Source of the DNA: Phycomyces blakesleeanus NRRL 1555(-)
Taxonomy: Eukaryota > Mucoromycota > Mucoromycetes > Mucorales > Phycomycetaceae
Length of the DNA: 64,000 nucleotides
Direction: 5' to 3'
Assembly: GCF_001638985.1 (NCBI RefSeq)
Contig: NW_017265139.1
Span: 186,001-250,000, forward strand
Shown here: in pieces, positions 22,234 to 35,348 of the stretch
Position numbering within the stretch: the stretch's first letter is position 1
Layout of the letters: each line of letters begins with the position of its first letter
Position numbers and translations under genes: made by a program
Notes under the pieces: generated by a model
Seen by the model: only the letters and a program-made list of their open reading frames with translations
Database searches by the model: none
Told to the model about the DNA's origin: nothing

Positions 22234-25200
22234 TCTTACTATTATATTATTATTTTGATAGTAATGCACAAGTATAGGTATAGGTATGGGTATATGTATT
22301 TAATTTATTTTATTTTAATATAAACATTTTACTGGGACTGTTCTGTTTATGATTTGCATTTGAGGTGTGACAAGTGATGTGGGAAGTTTAGGTTGCCTTC
22401 CTTTGATGTTTCTCTATCAACTTCTCGGATAAATGTAAATTATACGTGTAAATTTTCAACGTTAACTTATTGGTGGCTGTTTATTTTATAAGGTACGAAA
22501 GAAGATAAAGAAAAAGACTATTTAGTATGAAGAATGACTGTTTAATATATTACTTATGTAGGAAGTAGGAGAGGCTAACATTGCATGAAAAGTAAAAGAG
22601 TTATTTAATTACGTTTTCAATTTAAGATGCTTACACTTTTCTTTGGGTATATATACATACATATAAAAGTATATTTTCAAGTCAGTAGTCAATAATCATA
22701 AAAAAAATTCATATAGATCGCTAAAAACACACTTGGTACCATTCTTGCAATGAAACTATTCTTAAGTATAGTACTGATATTGGTATACACGTAAGTATTA
22801 TTTATACTGATTCTATATAGTTATATTAATAAGTTCTTTGCTTTGATAATGAGGAATGTTTAAACTAGACAAGTTACTTGTTAAGATAGTGAAGTTCGTG
22901 GAATAACTTCTTTTAAAAAACAAACCTAGCCACTTAAACAAGATAATATTGTGACCTAACACAAAGTAGCAGCCAATAATGTTCTTCTGGTTTTTATTCT
23001 AAACTGACGCTATAAGAAATAGTGAGGATATAGAAAGCAATGTAAAGCTTCGAATGTGAGCCTACAATGATACAAACAAAGTTTCGTTATACATAGCTAT
23101 TCAAATATATATATATATATATACTAAGCAGAACTCGTATATAAAAGCTGAAGATACGGCTTCTATCAAGATATTTAATATATAACTATGTTATCGTCAA
23201 AACAAACAAACTTTTTAGTTGAAGTAATGGTGTGTCTATTTCGAAGTTTAGTAGAAAATAGTATCGAATTTATAAATAAAGTAATGAACAATCCTTTTAT
23301 AAAAGCATTGAAAAAAAATGAAATATTCAAAAAGAATTACACTGTTTGGTTTTGTGCCTTATACAATTATGAGAATTTGATTTCACTAACTTCTCTAATA
23401 CTATTACTACAATCTAAGTTATTGAACTATAGAGTCAGAGACAGAGTATAAAGTCAAGACGAGTATTTTGAATATATATATACATTGTGAAGTATATTTG
23501 ATAAATCCGATTATGGTGTTAATGAGAGTTGGGATTAGAGATAACTCAGGGAAAACAAAATATTAAAACTATCGCTAAGAGAAGTGGTCAAACTTAAATT
23601 ATTCCAGAATACCGAATACTTGAAGGCAGGTACCAAATGTTTTTTCCACATTTTAATATGGATAAATATAGGTCAAAAAGTATCCTTAACATATAGAAAT
23701 AATGTTGAACAAGAAACCAATTAACGAGTTGCTTTGTTTTATAAAATTTTCTCCCATGCAAACATACAAATAAACACTCCTTGAAGAAGCAGTTGGAAAT
23801 GTAAGACCAGACATCCGTTATAGCTATAAAATATGACTCTATAGATTGGCTAATAACATTTTCTTCAATAATTTTGATGCTCTTGAGATATTCAATTAGA
23901 TCGAAATTTAACTCGTTTTTGGATAAGCGTTAAGGTAAGTCTATAGCCATCGCAAGAAGTGAATATATATAAGCACTATCAGTCAAGCATCATTCGATAT
24001 TCTGAATTATACCTATTTATGTTATTCCCTTCCTTGGCTGATCTACAAGAAGTTACAGTGACTCGTCTTAAACAGTTATACATCTGGTTTATGTGATCAG
24101 ATACGCTCACAATATATCAGCCTTTCTTTAATGCCGTGTTGGTGTAGAATACATATACTTGGGTTTAAATAAACCCTAATTTCAAAAAAAAACAAAGTAA
24201 TTAATAATACACATCGAGATCTTCTTGAATACTAGCTTATTATATATATATATATATAGATGCGCTGTATTCAACGCTGTGATATAAATATGTTGAGAAT
24301 ATCCATTTTCGTTGTTGTTATTGTTACTGCTGTTATTGTCGGATAATCGCCCACTTCAAGCAGCCACTGTACTACATTGATCAAGATAAACTCCAATTGA
24401 AATTCTTGGCCCCAGAGTTGATAGTCTATGGTTTTTTTTTTCAGTTAAAAAGTAGAATTTACCTTGGAGATAAGATGTCATATGCGCCCGTTTTACACAA
24501 ATGAGTCTTTTAAGTGTTTTCCGTTCAGATATAGTTTATTTCAAAGGAGAGTTTAATTACACTTTGGCTGTAAGCATCACTTAGCCCCTATCCCAGTAGT
24601 GTATGTATTGTTCGTGCGTGGGGCTTTGGTAAGTTTCAACTTTACGTCTTCTTTATAAATATATAAGATATATAACCAATTTTAAGGATAATTATTATCG
24701 TTTGGTCGTTTGGTCGTTCTTGTGTGTGTGTTTTTTTATCCAACTATACTATGACCATCGAATGCTTTATTTTCAATATATAATATTTGAAGTCATGAAA
24801 ATCATTATTTTTAGTATTTGACAAAGGCGAAGAAATCGGGAAATTAAGCCCGGTTTGGAAAATGGGAAGATATATAAAAAAAAAGGGGGGGGGGGGGAGG
24901 GGGGAGAAAAATACAGGGAAACGCTTGGATTATACGCTCAGATCCGCTCATCCGATATACGTGCCGGGTGTGATTTGTCTTTGTATTTTTCTTTTTATTC
25001 TTACTAGAGAAGGAAAAGAGGGGATTTCCATAGCCGTTGATCTGACTAGTACTGCTACTGATAGACCATTAAAAATATGTTGCCAAACTCAACATAATTT
25101 AAGCTTTAAAAGGGTAAAGATGTATAGATAGATCGACAAATATATTGGGGTTAGAACCCAAGCGTTTTATTATTATTTTTTATTATTATTTTTTGGGTGC

Positions 25201-25282
25201 CAGCAAGGTCCAACACCAATAAAATAAAAATAATTTTTTTGAACTGTTCAACCCTTTTATTGCTCTTTCCTCCACTTGCACT
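22234..25282. other. Gene-poor AT-rich intergenic region
   Basis: No confident gene is seen. A possible signal-peptide exon with a consensus donor starts at 22750. A minus-free open frame lies at 23188-23451 with no recognisable similarity. (TA)n runs occur near 23106 and 24240, and a poly-G/AG-rich tract near 24884-24907. The last ~100 bp are probably the GDT1 promoter. Confidence 0.45.
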
Positions 25283-26645
25283 ATGATCGGCATTTCACTA
25301 ACAAGGCTCGCTTGTCTAGCTACCTTGCTAGTATTTAGTACCGTTGTTTATGCTCAAATCGACGATCCTATAGAACAGGTAGACGACCTACAGCCGTGTC
25401 AGCTTATTATCTCTATTTCCCTTTATAGCATTATCATTATCATTATCATTATCATTATCATTTTTTTTTATTATTGAAGAAAATATAGAAAATATTTATA
25501 TTATAGAGATAACAATAGATCTATTACGCAAACAGTACAGTAATAATAATAATAGAAGTATAGATGCTCATAGATCATTTCGCTCACACAATCGAATCAT
25601 CATTTGTTAGTGGGCTGATGCCGCTGCCTTATCTCCTCCAGACGAGACTGCACCAAAGACACCTCTCGATGGAGGCTTACTCTCTATCGATTCAGAAGAT
25701 CAAGAACGTACAGGAGAACAATCTTTCTTTATTTCTCTGTTGATGATCATCGTTTCTGAGATTGGAGACAAGACGTTTCTCATTGCTGCCATCATGGCCA
25801 TGAAGCATCCTCGTATTGTTGTATTTGCAGCTGCCTTCTGTTCTCTCGCTTTGATGTCCGTTCTTTCTGCTCTATTGGGTCATGTTTTACCCAACTTGAT
25901 TCCTAAGCAGTACACTGATGTACTGGCCGCTTTATTGTTCCTGGGTTTTGGTATCCGTATGATGTACGAAGGCTATTACATGGATGGCCAAGAAGGACAG
26001 GATGAAATGTCAGAAGTTGAACAAGAGCTAAAGGAAGTCGAAAACCGAGACAAGACCGCCAACCTTGAAGCAATGGAAGTTGGTGGCATGGAACAGACTG
26101 TTGAGCAAAAGCCCAAGACAGAGCAGATTAAAGATGGTTTGATGAACCTTATGCAGCTAGTATTTTCTCCTGTATTCGTTCAAACATTTGTCTTGACCTT
26201 CCTTGGAGAGTGGGGCGATCGCTCGCAGATCTCTACTATTGCTTTAGCTGCTGCCAATGTGAGTTTTAGAGAATATAACATATAATGAAAAAAATAATAT
26301 TATATTATATTTATCCTCATAATGATACTAATGCCATCAACTTTTGTTATGTAGAATGTATATTGGGTTGGAGCTGGCGTTATTATTGGCCATACACTCT
26401 GTTCAGCTATGGCTGTTATGGGTGGTCGTATGTTGGCTTCTAAAATCTCGGTCAGAACAGGTAATAATAGTAATAATAAATCGCGCGCGTACGTGTGTGT
26501 GTGTGTGTGTGTTTAACATCAAGGCTTACAATAATCGCTTGAATTTCGTTTATTCCATTTCATAGTCACATTTGCTGGATCAGTACTTTTTATCATCTTT
26601 GGTCTTTACTACAGTTACTATGTCTACCAAGGTCAACTTGAGTAA
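25283..26645 (+). CDS. GDT1: GDT1/TMEM165 family Mn2+/Ca2+ transporter (UPF0016)
   Basis: Gdt1 is a Golgi membrane protein that exchanges Ca2+/Mn2+ for protons and supplies Mn2+ for glycosylation. There are four exons: 25283-25378, 25611-26258, 26355-26460 and 26566-26645, giving 309 aa, close to the yeast length (280). An N-terminal signal peptide ends near residue 24 (VVYAQ). Both family signatures are present: EIGDKTF in the first half and EWGDRSQ in the second. Each is followed by hydrophobic membrane segments, and a Glu/Lys-rich loop (EVEQELKEVENRDK) lies between the halves. Intron 1 (232 bp) contains an ATTATC repeat. The protein ends in a membrane segment and YYVYQGQLE. Confidence 0.93.
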
Positions 26646-26899
26646 AAAGAATCAAAATCAAAAAGAAAAAAATCACAACCCATAGGGGAGAAAAGGATGA
26701 ACAGTTATGTAGCATTAAAATACCTATCGATCAAGCAATCAACCTTTCCTTTAGACACCTATACATATTTCAATATATATATATATACACATACATATAT
26801 TTATCATACAAAAATAATAATAATTAATTGAACATTTCTGTCCACAAAACTAAAAAAAAAAGTGCGATTGTACAAGTATATCGGAGATTAACTAGAGGC

Positions 26900-26907
26900 T
26901 ACGTCAC
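26900..26907. promoter_or_regulatory. TACGTCAC element upstream of the complex I gene
   Basis: A single TACGTCAC lies 86 bp upstream of the NDUFA6-like start, at the same kind of distance as in CRM1. Confidence 0.45.
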
Positions 26908-26992
26908 TCCCCTTGCTTGTGTTTTTGGCGCTTCAGATGTGATAGTCTATTCACAACAAAAAAGAGTAGTGTCTCTCCTCTCAATTATTATC

Positions 26993-27588
26993 ATGTCTGC
27001 TGCTGCATTTTGTGTTTCCAACTTTGCTACCACTACCGCCGTCTCCAAGTCGAGCTCAGAGGCTACACAGCGTGCCATTTCTCTTTACCGTCTCTGGCAA
27101 AAGTCGGTGCGTACTTTGGATTATATTGGATTCGAGCGTTTATATACAATACAATACAATACAATACAATATATTATATACAAACAAACGGGAAAAAAAT
27201 CAACGGCAACAAAAGAAGAATGAAAGAAAAAAAAGAAGAATTGTGGAACTGAAGGAGAGAATTTTTTTGTTGATTGTGTGTACATGTTATGTATTCTCTG
27301 TGTGTGTGTGTGTTTGTTTGTTTGTAGGTACCTGAGATTATGAAGATCCATGAGATCAACATGCCCACTTCCCAGGTTCGTGCCAAGATTCGCGAGAACT
27401 TTGAGAAGAACCGTTATGTGGAGGAGTTGCCCGTTCGCGATATTCTGTTGGCTAGAGGACACATGGAGTTCCAGGAGACTATCAACGTCTGGAAGCAGCA
27501 TAACCACATTATGAGCTACTTTGCCTCAGAGGAGGCTGCCCCCAAGGCAACTACATTCTTGGAGAAGTTCTATGAAGGCAGATCCTGA
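26993..27588 (+). CDS. NDUFA6: Mitochondrial complex I LYR-motif subunit (NDUFA6/B14)
   Basis: An accessory subunit of NADH:ubiquinone oxidoreductase on the matrix side, belonging to the LYR family that binds acyl carrier protein. There are two exons, 26993-27106 and 27328-27588, giving 124 aa, the normal size. The LYR signature is in ISLYRLWQKSVPEI (residues 29-42). The downstream part (QVRAKIRENFEKNRYV, VRDILLARGHMEFQET, WKQHNHIM) is typical of B14. The 221-bp intron contains an (ATACA)n repeat. A TACGTCAC element is found 86 bp upstream. Confidence 0.93.
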
Positions 27589-27777
27589 ACAATAAAAAGA
27601 ATGCCTTGTAGGGATCATGTATGAAGACGAAAAATGCAACAACCAAAAAAAAGGTCTATTTTGTTAGTGTGTATATGCACACAAATTTACACATTCACAA
27701 TTACATACGTATAAGTGTATCTGTATCTGTATATATATATATATACAAAGGGGAGAAATAGAAAGATATTTTTGGGA

Positions 27778-27883
27778 CTGTAGTGTAGTGTGTAGTGTAG
27801 TGTAGTGTAGTGTAGTGTAGTGTAGTGTAGTGTGTAGGGTAGTGCAGTACAGTACAGTACAGTACAGTACAGTGCAGTGTAGG
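27778..27883. repeat. Tandem GTAGT/ACAGT pentamer repeat
   Basis: About 100 bp of GTAGT units grade into ACAGT units downstream of the complex I gene. It looks like an ordinary polymorphic minisatellite. Confidence 0.85.
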
Positions 27884-28397
27884 ATATTATACACAGATAT
27901 AGACATACATGGATATTTTCGAGAAAAGAAGGGGGTGTGAGGCTTCTCTTGTGGTAAGACATGATAAGGGAGGAAAAGCGGGTTTGCTATTCATGGTAAA
28001 AAGAAAAAGAAAAAAGGGCTAAGCACGAGAATGAGAGAAATGATGGGATAATGAGAGGGTAATTCCCCTTGTTCTATTTTTTATTCTATTTTGTATTTTA
28101 TTTTATTTTATTATTTTGGGATAACCTTGTATCCCACATCTCACTTTTTATCATTCGTTTTGTTCATTCATTCGATTGACTCAAAGCATGTTGTAGGGAT
28201 CTACTTTTAGTTGAGCGCATTCCCCAAGGGGAGTAAAAGGGAAGGGGGTCCCATTAACTTGTCCATGAAACATGTCTTTTAGCTCTCTATTTCTTTCTCT
28301 TTCTCTTCTCTTCTTTTTTTCTTTCTTCTATCTATTTCTCATCAAATCCTTAATAATAATAATAACGAAAACGACGACAATAAAGAAACAGCAACAA

Positions 28398-28628
28398 ATG
28401 TCTTTGCCTGCTCTCCGGAAAGGTCAACGGTGGTCTGGTCTATTCGAATTTGTCAAGGTCCTCCTCCACAAGCAAGATCCACCGTCTATTTCACTCGACG
28501 TTCACTCAGAGTTCCAAAAAAGCTATGTGTCCTTTCCAGAATTCAAGGAGACAAATGAAAACGAGGCAGAAGATGAATGGTTGCTGGACAGCCCTCCCAC
28601 AACTGTCAACACAGCATGGTCCTCTTGA
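28398..28628 (+). CDS. Small hypothetical protein
   Basis: An open frame of 76 codons starts at an ATG after a long CT-rich tract typical of fungal leaders. The peptide begins MSLPALRKGQRWSGLFEFVK and ends in an acidic stretch (NENEAEDEWLLDSPP). I do not recognise it. Codon use and composition look protein-like, and the surrounding DNA is much more AT-rich, but there is no domain evidence. It is convergent with IDH1, 199 bp away. It could be a chance frame. Confidence 0.4.
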   Translation: MSLPALRKGQRWSGLFEFVKVLLHKQDPPSISLDVHSEFQKSYVSFPEFKETNENEAEDEWLLDSPPTTVNTAWSS

Positions 28629-28827
28629 TATTTTCTCTCTCTCTCTCTCTTTTTATCTTTCTTTATCTTTTTTTTTCCCGTCTGTTAGAAGCTGAAGAAA
28701 ATTTGGTTGAAAAAAAAATATCTATTGAATGGTTGTTTTTCTTATTTTCTAACAAGAGTAGAGAGCGTTTATGTTTCGCTTGAAAATGCAAGTTGATGAA
28801 AAGAGAATTCATGAGGTGTCACTCAAT

Positions 28828-30947
28828 TTACAGCTTGGTGATGACAGCAGCAGTGAACTCCTTGGTGGTCTGGGTACCGCCAATGTCAGCAGTACGGGCC
28901 TAATATAATATATAAATGAATAAATAAATCAGTCAATCAATAAATGAATATTTTTTTATATGTAAAGTCAATTCCTATTCTTATTCCTATTCCAACCACA
29001 CTTATTTGTGTGGTAATTTTTTATTTTATTTTTTACAAATTTATGTATAAAAGAATTGTTTCTTACCGCGCCAGACTCGATAGTCTCATAGACAGCGTTG
29101 GAGATGCGGTTGGCATGCTCGTGCAAGTTCAAGTGTCTGAGCATCATGACGGAAGACAAGAGCATGGCAGTGGGGTTAGCAGCGTTCTTGTCCTGCAAGT
29201 CGAGGCCAACGTGGCGACATCCCTAAAAAAAGAATCCCAATAGTGTTAAAGCTCAATTTCCCATAAGTATACACACACTGGGGCTGATCCAACCCCCTCT
29301 TCTCTCTTCTTCAGTGGAACTTACGGGCTCGAAAATAGCGTATTCACGGCCAATGTTGCAACCGGGAATAAGACCGGGGCTACCAATCAAACCAGCACCC
29401 TAATAATACATATTAGAGATATTGCACATATATTCTTAAAGTACACTTTCACTGTATATACAAAATTATATGTGTTACTTACGACGTTAGAGACAATGTT
29501 ACCGTACAAGTTGGGCATGACCATAACATCGAACTGCTGGGGACGAGATACAAGCTGCATGGCAGTGTTATCGACAATCATGTCGTTGTATGCAATACCG
29601 TGGTGCTTGTATTCTTCAGCGACCTCGCGACAGGTACGCAAGAAAAGACCGTCAGCAAGCTTCCTAAAAAATATCAAGTTTCACAAAAATATAAGTAAAA
29701 TAATTTCGAGTAGTACGAGGCAATTTAACTCACATGATGTTAGCCTTGTGGACGATGGTGACCTTCTTGCGGTTGTTCTTCAAAGCGAAATCAAAGGCAA
29801 AACGGGCAATGCGCTCAGTCTTGGTGCGGGTAATAATCTTCAAGGACTCGACGACACCGGGGACGGACTTTATACCAAATTATAACAATAATATAAATGG
29901 GGGGGTTTTTTTTAGAAAAAAAAAAGCTCCAGGCCAAACCATTCACTACCAAAATCCCACAAATCATGCTAAAGCGATATTTCCTACTAATATTCCAATC
30001 CCACTTATGATTATTATTTACCTGGTGCTCAAGACCAGAGTATTCACCCTCAGTGTTCTCACGGATGATAGCAATATCAACGTTGCTGAGACGGGAAGGA
30101 ACGCCGGGGACGTTCTTGCAGAGAGAAAGAGAGGCGTACATGTCGAGATCCTTGCGCATGGTGACGTTGAAGGATTTGTGACCGAGCATGGATGTGGGAG
30201 TGAACATGACACCCTTGATACCAATCTTGTTGCGACGGAGGGATGCAAGAGATTCCTGGAAGAGAGCCTCATCGGAAGAGGTCAAACCAGAGACATCATA
30301 CTGCTCAAACTCGACAGGGACGTTTGCAGCCTTGAAGACATCCTTCAAGGAGGCAGCGATTTCCTGACCGATACCATCACCAGGAATCAAGGTGACAGTG
30401 TATTTGCCTCCGTACTTCTTGGGGAAGATCTAAAAATCGAATCATACATGAATTGAGTTGAATTGGATTGGATTGGATTTGATTGAATGAACTAGTGTGG
30501 ACTAATGCTGGTTTGTGTTGCGTTGGGTTGCGTTGGGTCGGGTTTCGCTGCGCTGCTTTGGTTGTTGATGAAGATAGAGGTGTGCAGGCTGTTGCTCGAG
30601 GTTTATAATCCAAAGTACAATACTGTATTCTCTGCAGTTTGGTGTTCTTGGTCTCTTTCTTTCTTTTTGGGTCTCTCTCGAGAAAAGTAAGGATGGCCTC
30701 TTTGCTTTAGTTTAATACTTACGGTAGTCTGCTCAACGGGGGCAGGGGTGGGGATAGAGCTGACCTGGGAAGCGAAAGAGCGGGAGACCTGGAAGGTGTA
30801 TAGAAAAAGAAAGGAGAAATAAAATAAAATTGAAGAGAATATGAGATGAAATGCTTGTAACGAAGGTTTGTTTTGCGTTTATAGCCATACCATGTTACTG
30901 GCAACGTTGTTCAAGACAGCAGGACGGGCAAAGGCTTTGAGAAGCAT
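28828..30947 (-). CDS. IDH1: NAD-dependent isocitrate dehydrogenase subunit 1, mitochondrial
   Basis: A subunit of the NAD+-linked TCA-cycle enzyme converting isocitrate to 2-oxoglutarate, with IDH2 as partner. There are eight exons: 30947-30891, 30788-30723, 30429-30022, 29867-29734, 29663-29483, 29399-29325, 29222-29067 and 28899-28828, giving 382 aa. The first ~35 residues ([19 protein letters not shown]...) are Arg-containing and poor in acid, as in a mitochondrial presequence. The beta-decarboxylating dehydrogenase core follows: [51 protein letters not shown] and [18 protein letters not shown]. The overall match is closest to the regulatory IDH1-type subunit. A TACGTCAG motif lies about 150 bp upstream of the start. 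Confidence 0.93.
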
Positions 30948-31097
30948 GGCGGTTAATATAAACAAGAGAAAGGCAGGTGCGGGTAGAGCTGGAATGAAAA
31001 AAATGTTTTCAAAGGGTGAATCCCAGCCAAGCAGGGGCAATCCCTGGAAAAAAAATTTGACGAATCGGACTGCGAACAGCCGAGTTTGTCCTCTCAC

Positions 31098-31105
31098 TAC
31101 GTCAG
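31098..31105. promoter_or_regulatory. TACGTCAG element upstream of IDH1
   Basis: A TGACGTA-type site on the minus strand, 151-158 bp upstream of the IDH1 start codon. Confidence 0.4.
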
Positions 31106-34097
31106 CAAAAGTGCTTCATCCTTTTGCCGTTCCGTCTTTTCCAACAATACCTTCCCATCCATGACAAGGGTGTGTGTGTACGGACTGTCTTTTTATGGTC
31201 GACCAGCACGTATTAAGAAAAAGACAAAAAAAAAGGTTCATTCGGGGACCCAATCGATGATCAGGTTCACCGGGACATCTTGGGCATCATGAGAAATTAT
31301 CTTTTATTTTATTGGGATGTATAGAGAGAGATTATGCTACTAGAAGATCCGTAGGATTAGATAGGCATTACCAAACCATATACCACAAAAGGTTGAGATT
31401 ATTTTTTTTTATAAAATAAAATATATACACTTGATTTATACAGTAAAAAAAGATAAAGGTTTACAATAGTTTGAATTACCAAAGAATCATGGCATTTTCA
31501 TGCAGTAAAGATTCTTATCATAAAAGATCTTTTAGGTGAACATCAATTGAACGACTTTTGCCACAAAACTATTGTAATAGTTCTGTTATCAATGCGGGTG
31601 TGGGGCCCCTTCTCCACAGAAACAAAACGGACAAAAAGGAAGATGTCGGATCTTCAACATTATGGTTTACACCATCGTCCAATTAAGCACACAATGCAAA
31701 AGATCCAAAAGACTTATATGTTTGTTCCATAGATCCCACGTCAAGACAAGACCATGGCTTAATTGGCAATTCAATTTGCTTTCATTAAAAAGCCGTTTAT
31801 CTTACCAGAAAATCAACCAAAGAATTGTAACCTGTTAAAATAAAACGTTAAACTGACTTGATCTACTCTTCTCAAGTAGCCAAGCTGACTGGATATCTGA
31901 CTATATAGCTGACTAGCAATCCCCATCTTTTTTTTACATCTTATTTCTTTTCTTTCCCTTGCGATACAATAAAGTTTTCCTAAAGATTATCCAGATAAAA
32001 TAGATTTCTGCTCAGCCCAAGACCTCGTCTCTGTGTAGTACCCGATCATCGTAATGGCTTGGTTACCCCAGAAAAATCAAATGCGTACAGGTATCCCAGA
32101 TCAAACTATCGTTTCCCGCAGTATCCTTTGGCTCGTAACACTACTTGTTCCGAATAGATAATGCATTGTTCATTGCTAGTGCATTTGTATATATTTTATA
32201 TTAAATATTATATAATGAAATAAAATGAAAAACAAGGTCTGCATAATAAAAGTATTTACAATATCGATCCTAATCCTATAAAATATTTAACAAAGTGATA
32301 TAGCTCTAAAGAAGTACTTGCATTCGCCTGATCTTCAAGAAATAATCCCACTAATTGCAAGAGTCGAGACCATTTGTGAATATCATACATGACAAAGTTT
32401 TCCCTAACTCATTTACTATCAAGAGATAGATCAAACAGGACACGGTCCACCCGGTGAGCATGCATTTATTTTTAAAATAAATAGATAAAAAAAATGGCGC
32501 TTTCCATTTTGCTGATGTTCTTTATATGACCGACCCGCAATGTTCAACAAGATATATATACATATATATATATATATTACCTAAGCTTTGCTAGGCTATT
32601 TTGTGGGGTTGAATATAGTTTTATTACCAGATGTCAATTTAATTCAATAAAATTCTCCCTTTATTCTCAATCTATTCAATGCGTCCCGTACCTTATTTTC
32701 TCCTATTGTCCTCCAAGCCACTCTGCACTTGTCTATTATATATTGGAAACAATATACTTAATTTGGAGGAGAATGAGGAGGTTTCTCTTGAAGGCTGTCA
32801 ATTACGATTGTTAATGTCACTGCAACCAATCAATCAATATATATATAGAAATAAGCTTATTTAGACAATAGCACAAGAACAGAAAAAGAAGACAGAAATA
32901 TCCCTTACTTGGGATTTAATAATCTACTCTTAATCATTCCCCCACCCACCCAAACACACACACACACACATCCTTTCCCAGGTATATGAACACAAAATAG
33001 GTCCCTATTACGATTCCACACGAAATATAGAAAATACACGAGCCTCAAGTATCTAGTTTTTCGAGTGATGTAATGTTCAACCAAAGAGTTTCATTATCAT
33101 TCAATTTGGTTTTTTATTTTCTTGGTTTTGCAGTAAATAATATATTTATTAGAATTATCAATTCCTTCATTTAAATATCCTCAAGGCTATATTACCCTTG
33201 ATCTCAAATCAAGACTTATCAATAAAGGAGCAATCAAATAATTTGTCATTTGGTTTCCTGATCTATAACGATACAATCATCGTAGTGTTCCGAATCCTTT
33301 CCGGGACTCTCCGGTATAATTTACAATAAACTATATGTTTTTTTTTCTCATGGTGCTACAGATTCGACGTTTATTTTCAAGGTCGCACTCACAATGCTCT
33401 CATCTCAGAATAGTGAGCGGGTATAAACAATATAAAAAAAAACCCCAATCTCATACATGTAATACAAATATGCAAATATCGGGTCTGATACCTTTATACA
33501 CAACTCAACGGTCTTTGGGTGACAATGTTTAGCACGCCGATATTATTTTTATTATTATTATTTTTACAACTTGTTTGAATTTTTAAGATCCCAAAAGTCA
33601 CATAAGCTTTATAATCAAGAAATACCCAAAGGTACTTGGCTAATGGTATACAATCCAACCGACACATGTCCTGTCAATATTATCTATTCTCTTCTTCTTC
33701 TATATACATTTGGGCTCATTTGACATGTAATATCATTGATCTTGAACCAATTGGGTTTTATAAAGGTAATATATATATATATATAAGAAATATTGCACAC
33801 CATAAATAGATAACGAGTGCGTAATAACTTTCCCGCAATAATAAGCTTTTGTCTTTAGCTCCAATATAGGTACACAACAATATCTTTGACTTTGGTTATC
33901 AAGTATAAACTACTGACAGTTATTATTTTCACCTTCAGAAGGAAATTCTTTATCACTATCATCAGAGTGGGAATATTATTATTATTTGCTATCTTTTTAG
34001 ATTAGATCCAAATTCGAGATACAGATGTAATATTAGGAAAGTCGACTTGGATACTCAGCTTTATACATTAGTCAAGGTCGTAAAAAGCAATCAATTA

Positions 34098-34196
34098 GTG
34101 TGGACAGACTAAAAAGGCAAAAAAAAAGATCAAAAACTTAAGTCATATAATTAGGCGAGAATTTCAGTTGATTTTACCCTTTTAGTCTGTCCACAC
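34098..34196. mobile_element. MITE-like 99-bp element with 17-bp perfect terminal inverted repeats
   Basis: GTGTGGACAGACTAAAA at 34098-34114 is exactly matched by its reverse complement at 34180-34196. The element has no coding capacity and could fold as a hairpin. A clear target-site duplication is not visible. A sequence like its left end (CCAATTAGTGTGG) recurs alone near 36408. Confidence 0.55.
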
Positions 34197-35130
34197 AAAA
34201 TAATATTAATTTAACTTACCTTGGCTACTTATCGCTTTACACGTATCTATGAGGGCAAAGCAAAGAGCTTAGCTTTAGACATATGAAATTAATACCAGTC
34301 TTAGTCCCCAATAATTCTGCTTATCATACTAGTTGTATAATTCAAACATTTAACAAGTCCAAAATAAAGGGGGGGTTCTGAAGGTACTATGATTAACCTC
34401 AAGCACATCATGTCAATTCAATATTTTAATTCTAATTATTATTATTAGTTTAAATACGCAAAAAATAAGGGCAGAAAAATAATTCCCTGATAATAAACAT
34501 ATTAGTGTTTCCAAGAGTAGAAAGACTTCTTTGACTAGAAGAAGTCAAATTAGAAGAAGTCTTTGATTAATACAGCTAATCTAAATTTGGCTGCAATCAT
34601 TTTTGTTTCATATTCAGCAATAAAGCTTGTATTAATTGTTTGAGTGAGATAAGATAAACTTCTGGCGTAATGATGGTCCAATACATAAACGCGTACAATA
34701 CAATTATGGCTACGAGTAATTGTGCTAAGAAGCATTATTAGGTTGAGTAAATAACTGAAAATATGGGATTTCTCCTTTCTTTTAATAAGAGTATTTTTAA
34801 ACCCTATTTTGTATATATAGCTTCATAAAGGGTTTCTTTGGAAACAAAGAAGGTACATTCGAAGCTCGATATAGTGATATTCTTTTTGAACTTTTTGGTT
34901 CGTTCTTTGGTAACTATCTATTACTATTCTTTCAATTAGTGACAACAATAAAAATAATAATACAGCGACCATATATCATAATATCTATAGCCAAGTGTCA
35001 ATACCCTTCTTTTCAGAATTGTTGTTTATTAGACAAAACTATGTGATACTTATTACAAAACCTGTCATCGCACAGTGAGATTAATCGGTTGGGACACACA
35101 CTTTTACAGTCGGGCATTCAGATAACGTCT

Positions 35131-35348
35131 TTATATGGTGTAAATATCGATATTGTCGTTTTTTAATCTCTCGATATCTCCGTGAATATTTGGCCGTTGT
35201 TGGTCAGACAAGCACTGAACATCATAGATCAATTTGGTAAGCAACTTTACTTAGTAAAAAAAAGAACAAATTTTCGATTTTTTTTTAGGTGTCCACCCTG
35301 AGGGAACTTTTGGATCAAACATCGTTATGTGGTGTAAATATCGATATT
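35131..35348. repeat. Repeated 24-mer with an AATATCGATATT palindrome
   Basis: TTAT(A/G)TGGTGTAAATATCGATATT-type 24-mers occur at 35131-35154 and 35325-35348, in the same orientation with one mismatch. The flanks do not match. It may be a protein-binding site or a remnant of a repeated element. Confidence 0.6.

Noticed and set aside
23188..23451. 87-codon plus-strand frame after the possible signal-peptide exon
   Set aside because: It has no recognisable motif, and I found no phase-consistent splice from 22791.
24884..24907. Telomere- or G-quadruplex-type array
   Set aside because: It is a single impure poly-G tract, not a repeated telomeric unit. It may also be a sequencing-sensitive homopolymer.
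27664..27962. Minus-strand frames rich in Tyr, Thr and Leu
   Set aside because: They are produced by the GTAGT/ACAGT minisatellite.
29734..30456. Long plus-strand frame across IDH1
   Set aside because: It is antisense to IDH1 exons 3 and 4 and crosses an intron. No motifs of its own.
31960..32160. Possible 5S rRNA or tRNA in the gene desert
   Set aside because: No A/B or internal control box pattern and no cloverleaf could be drawn.
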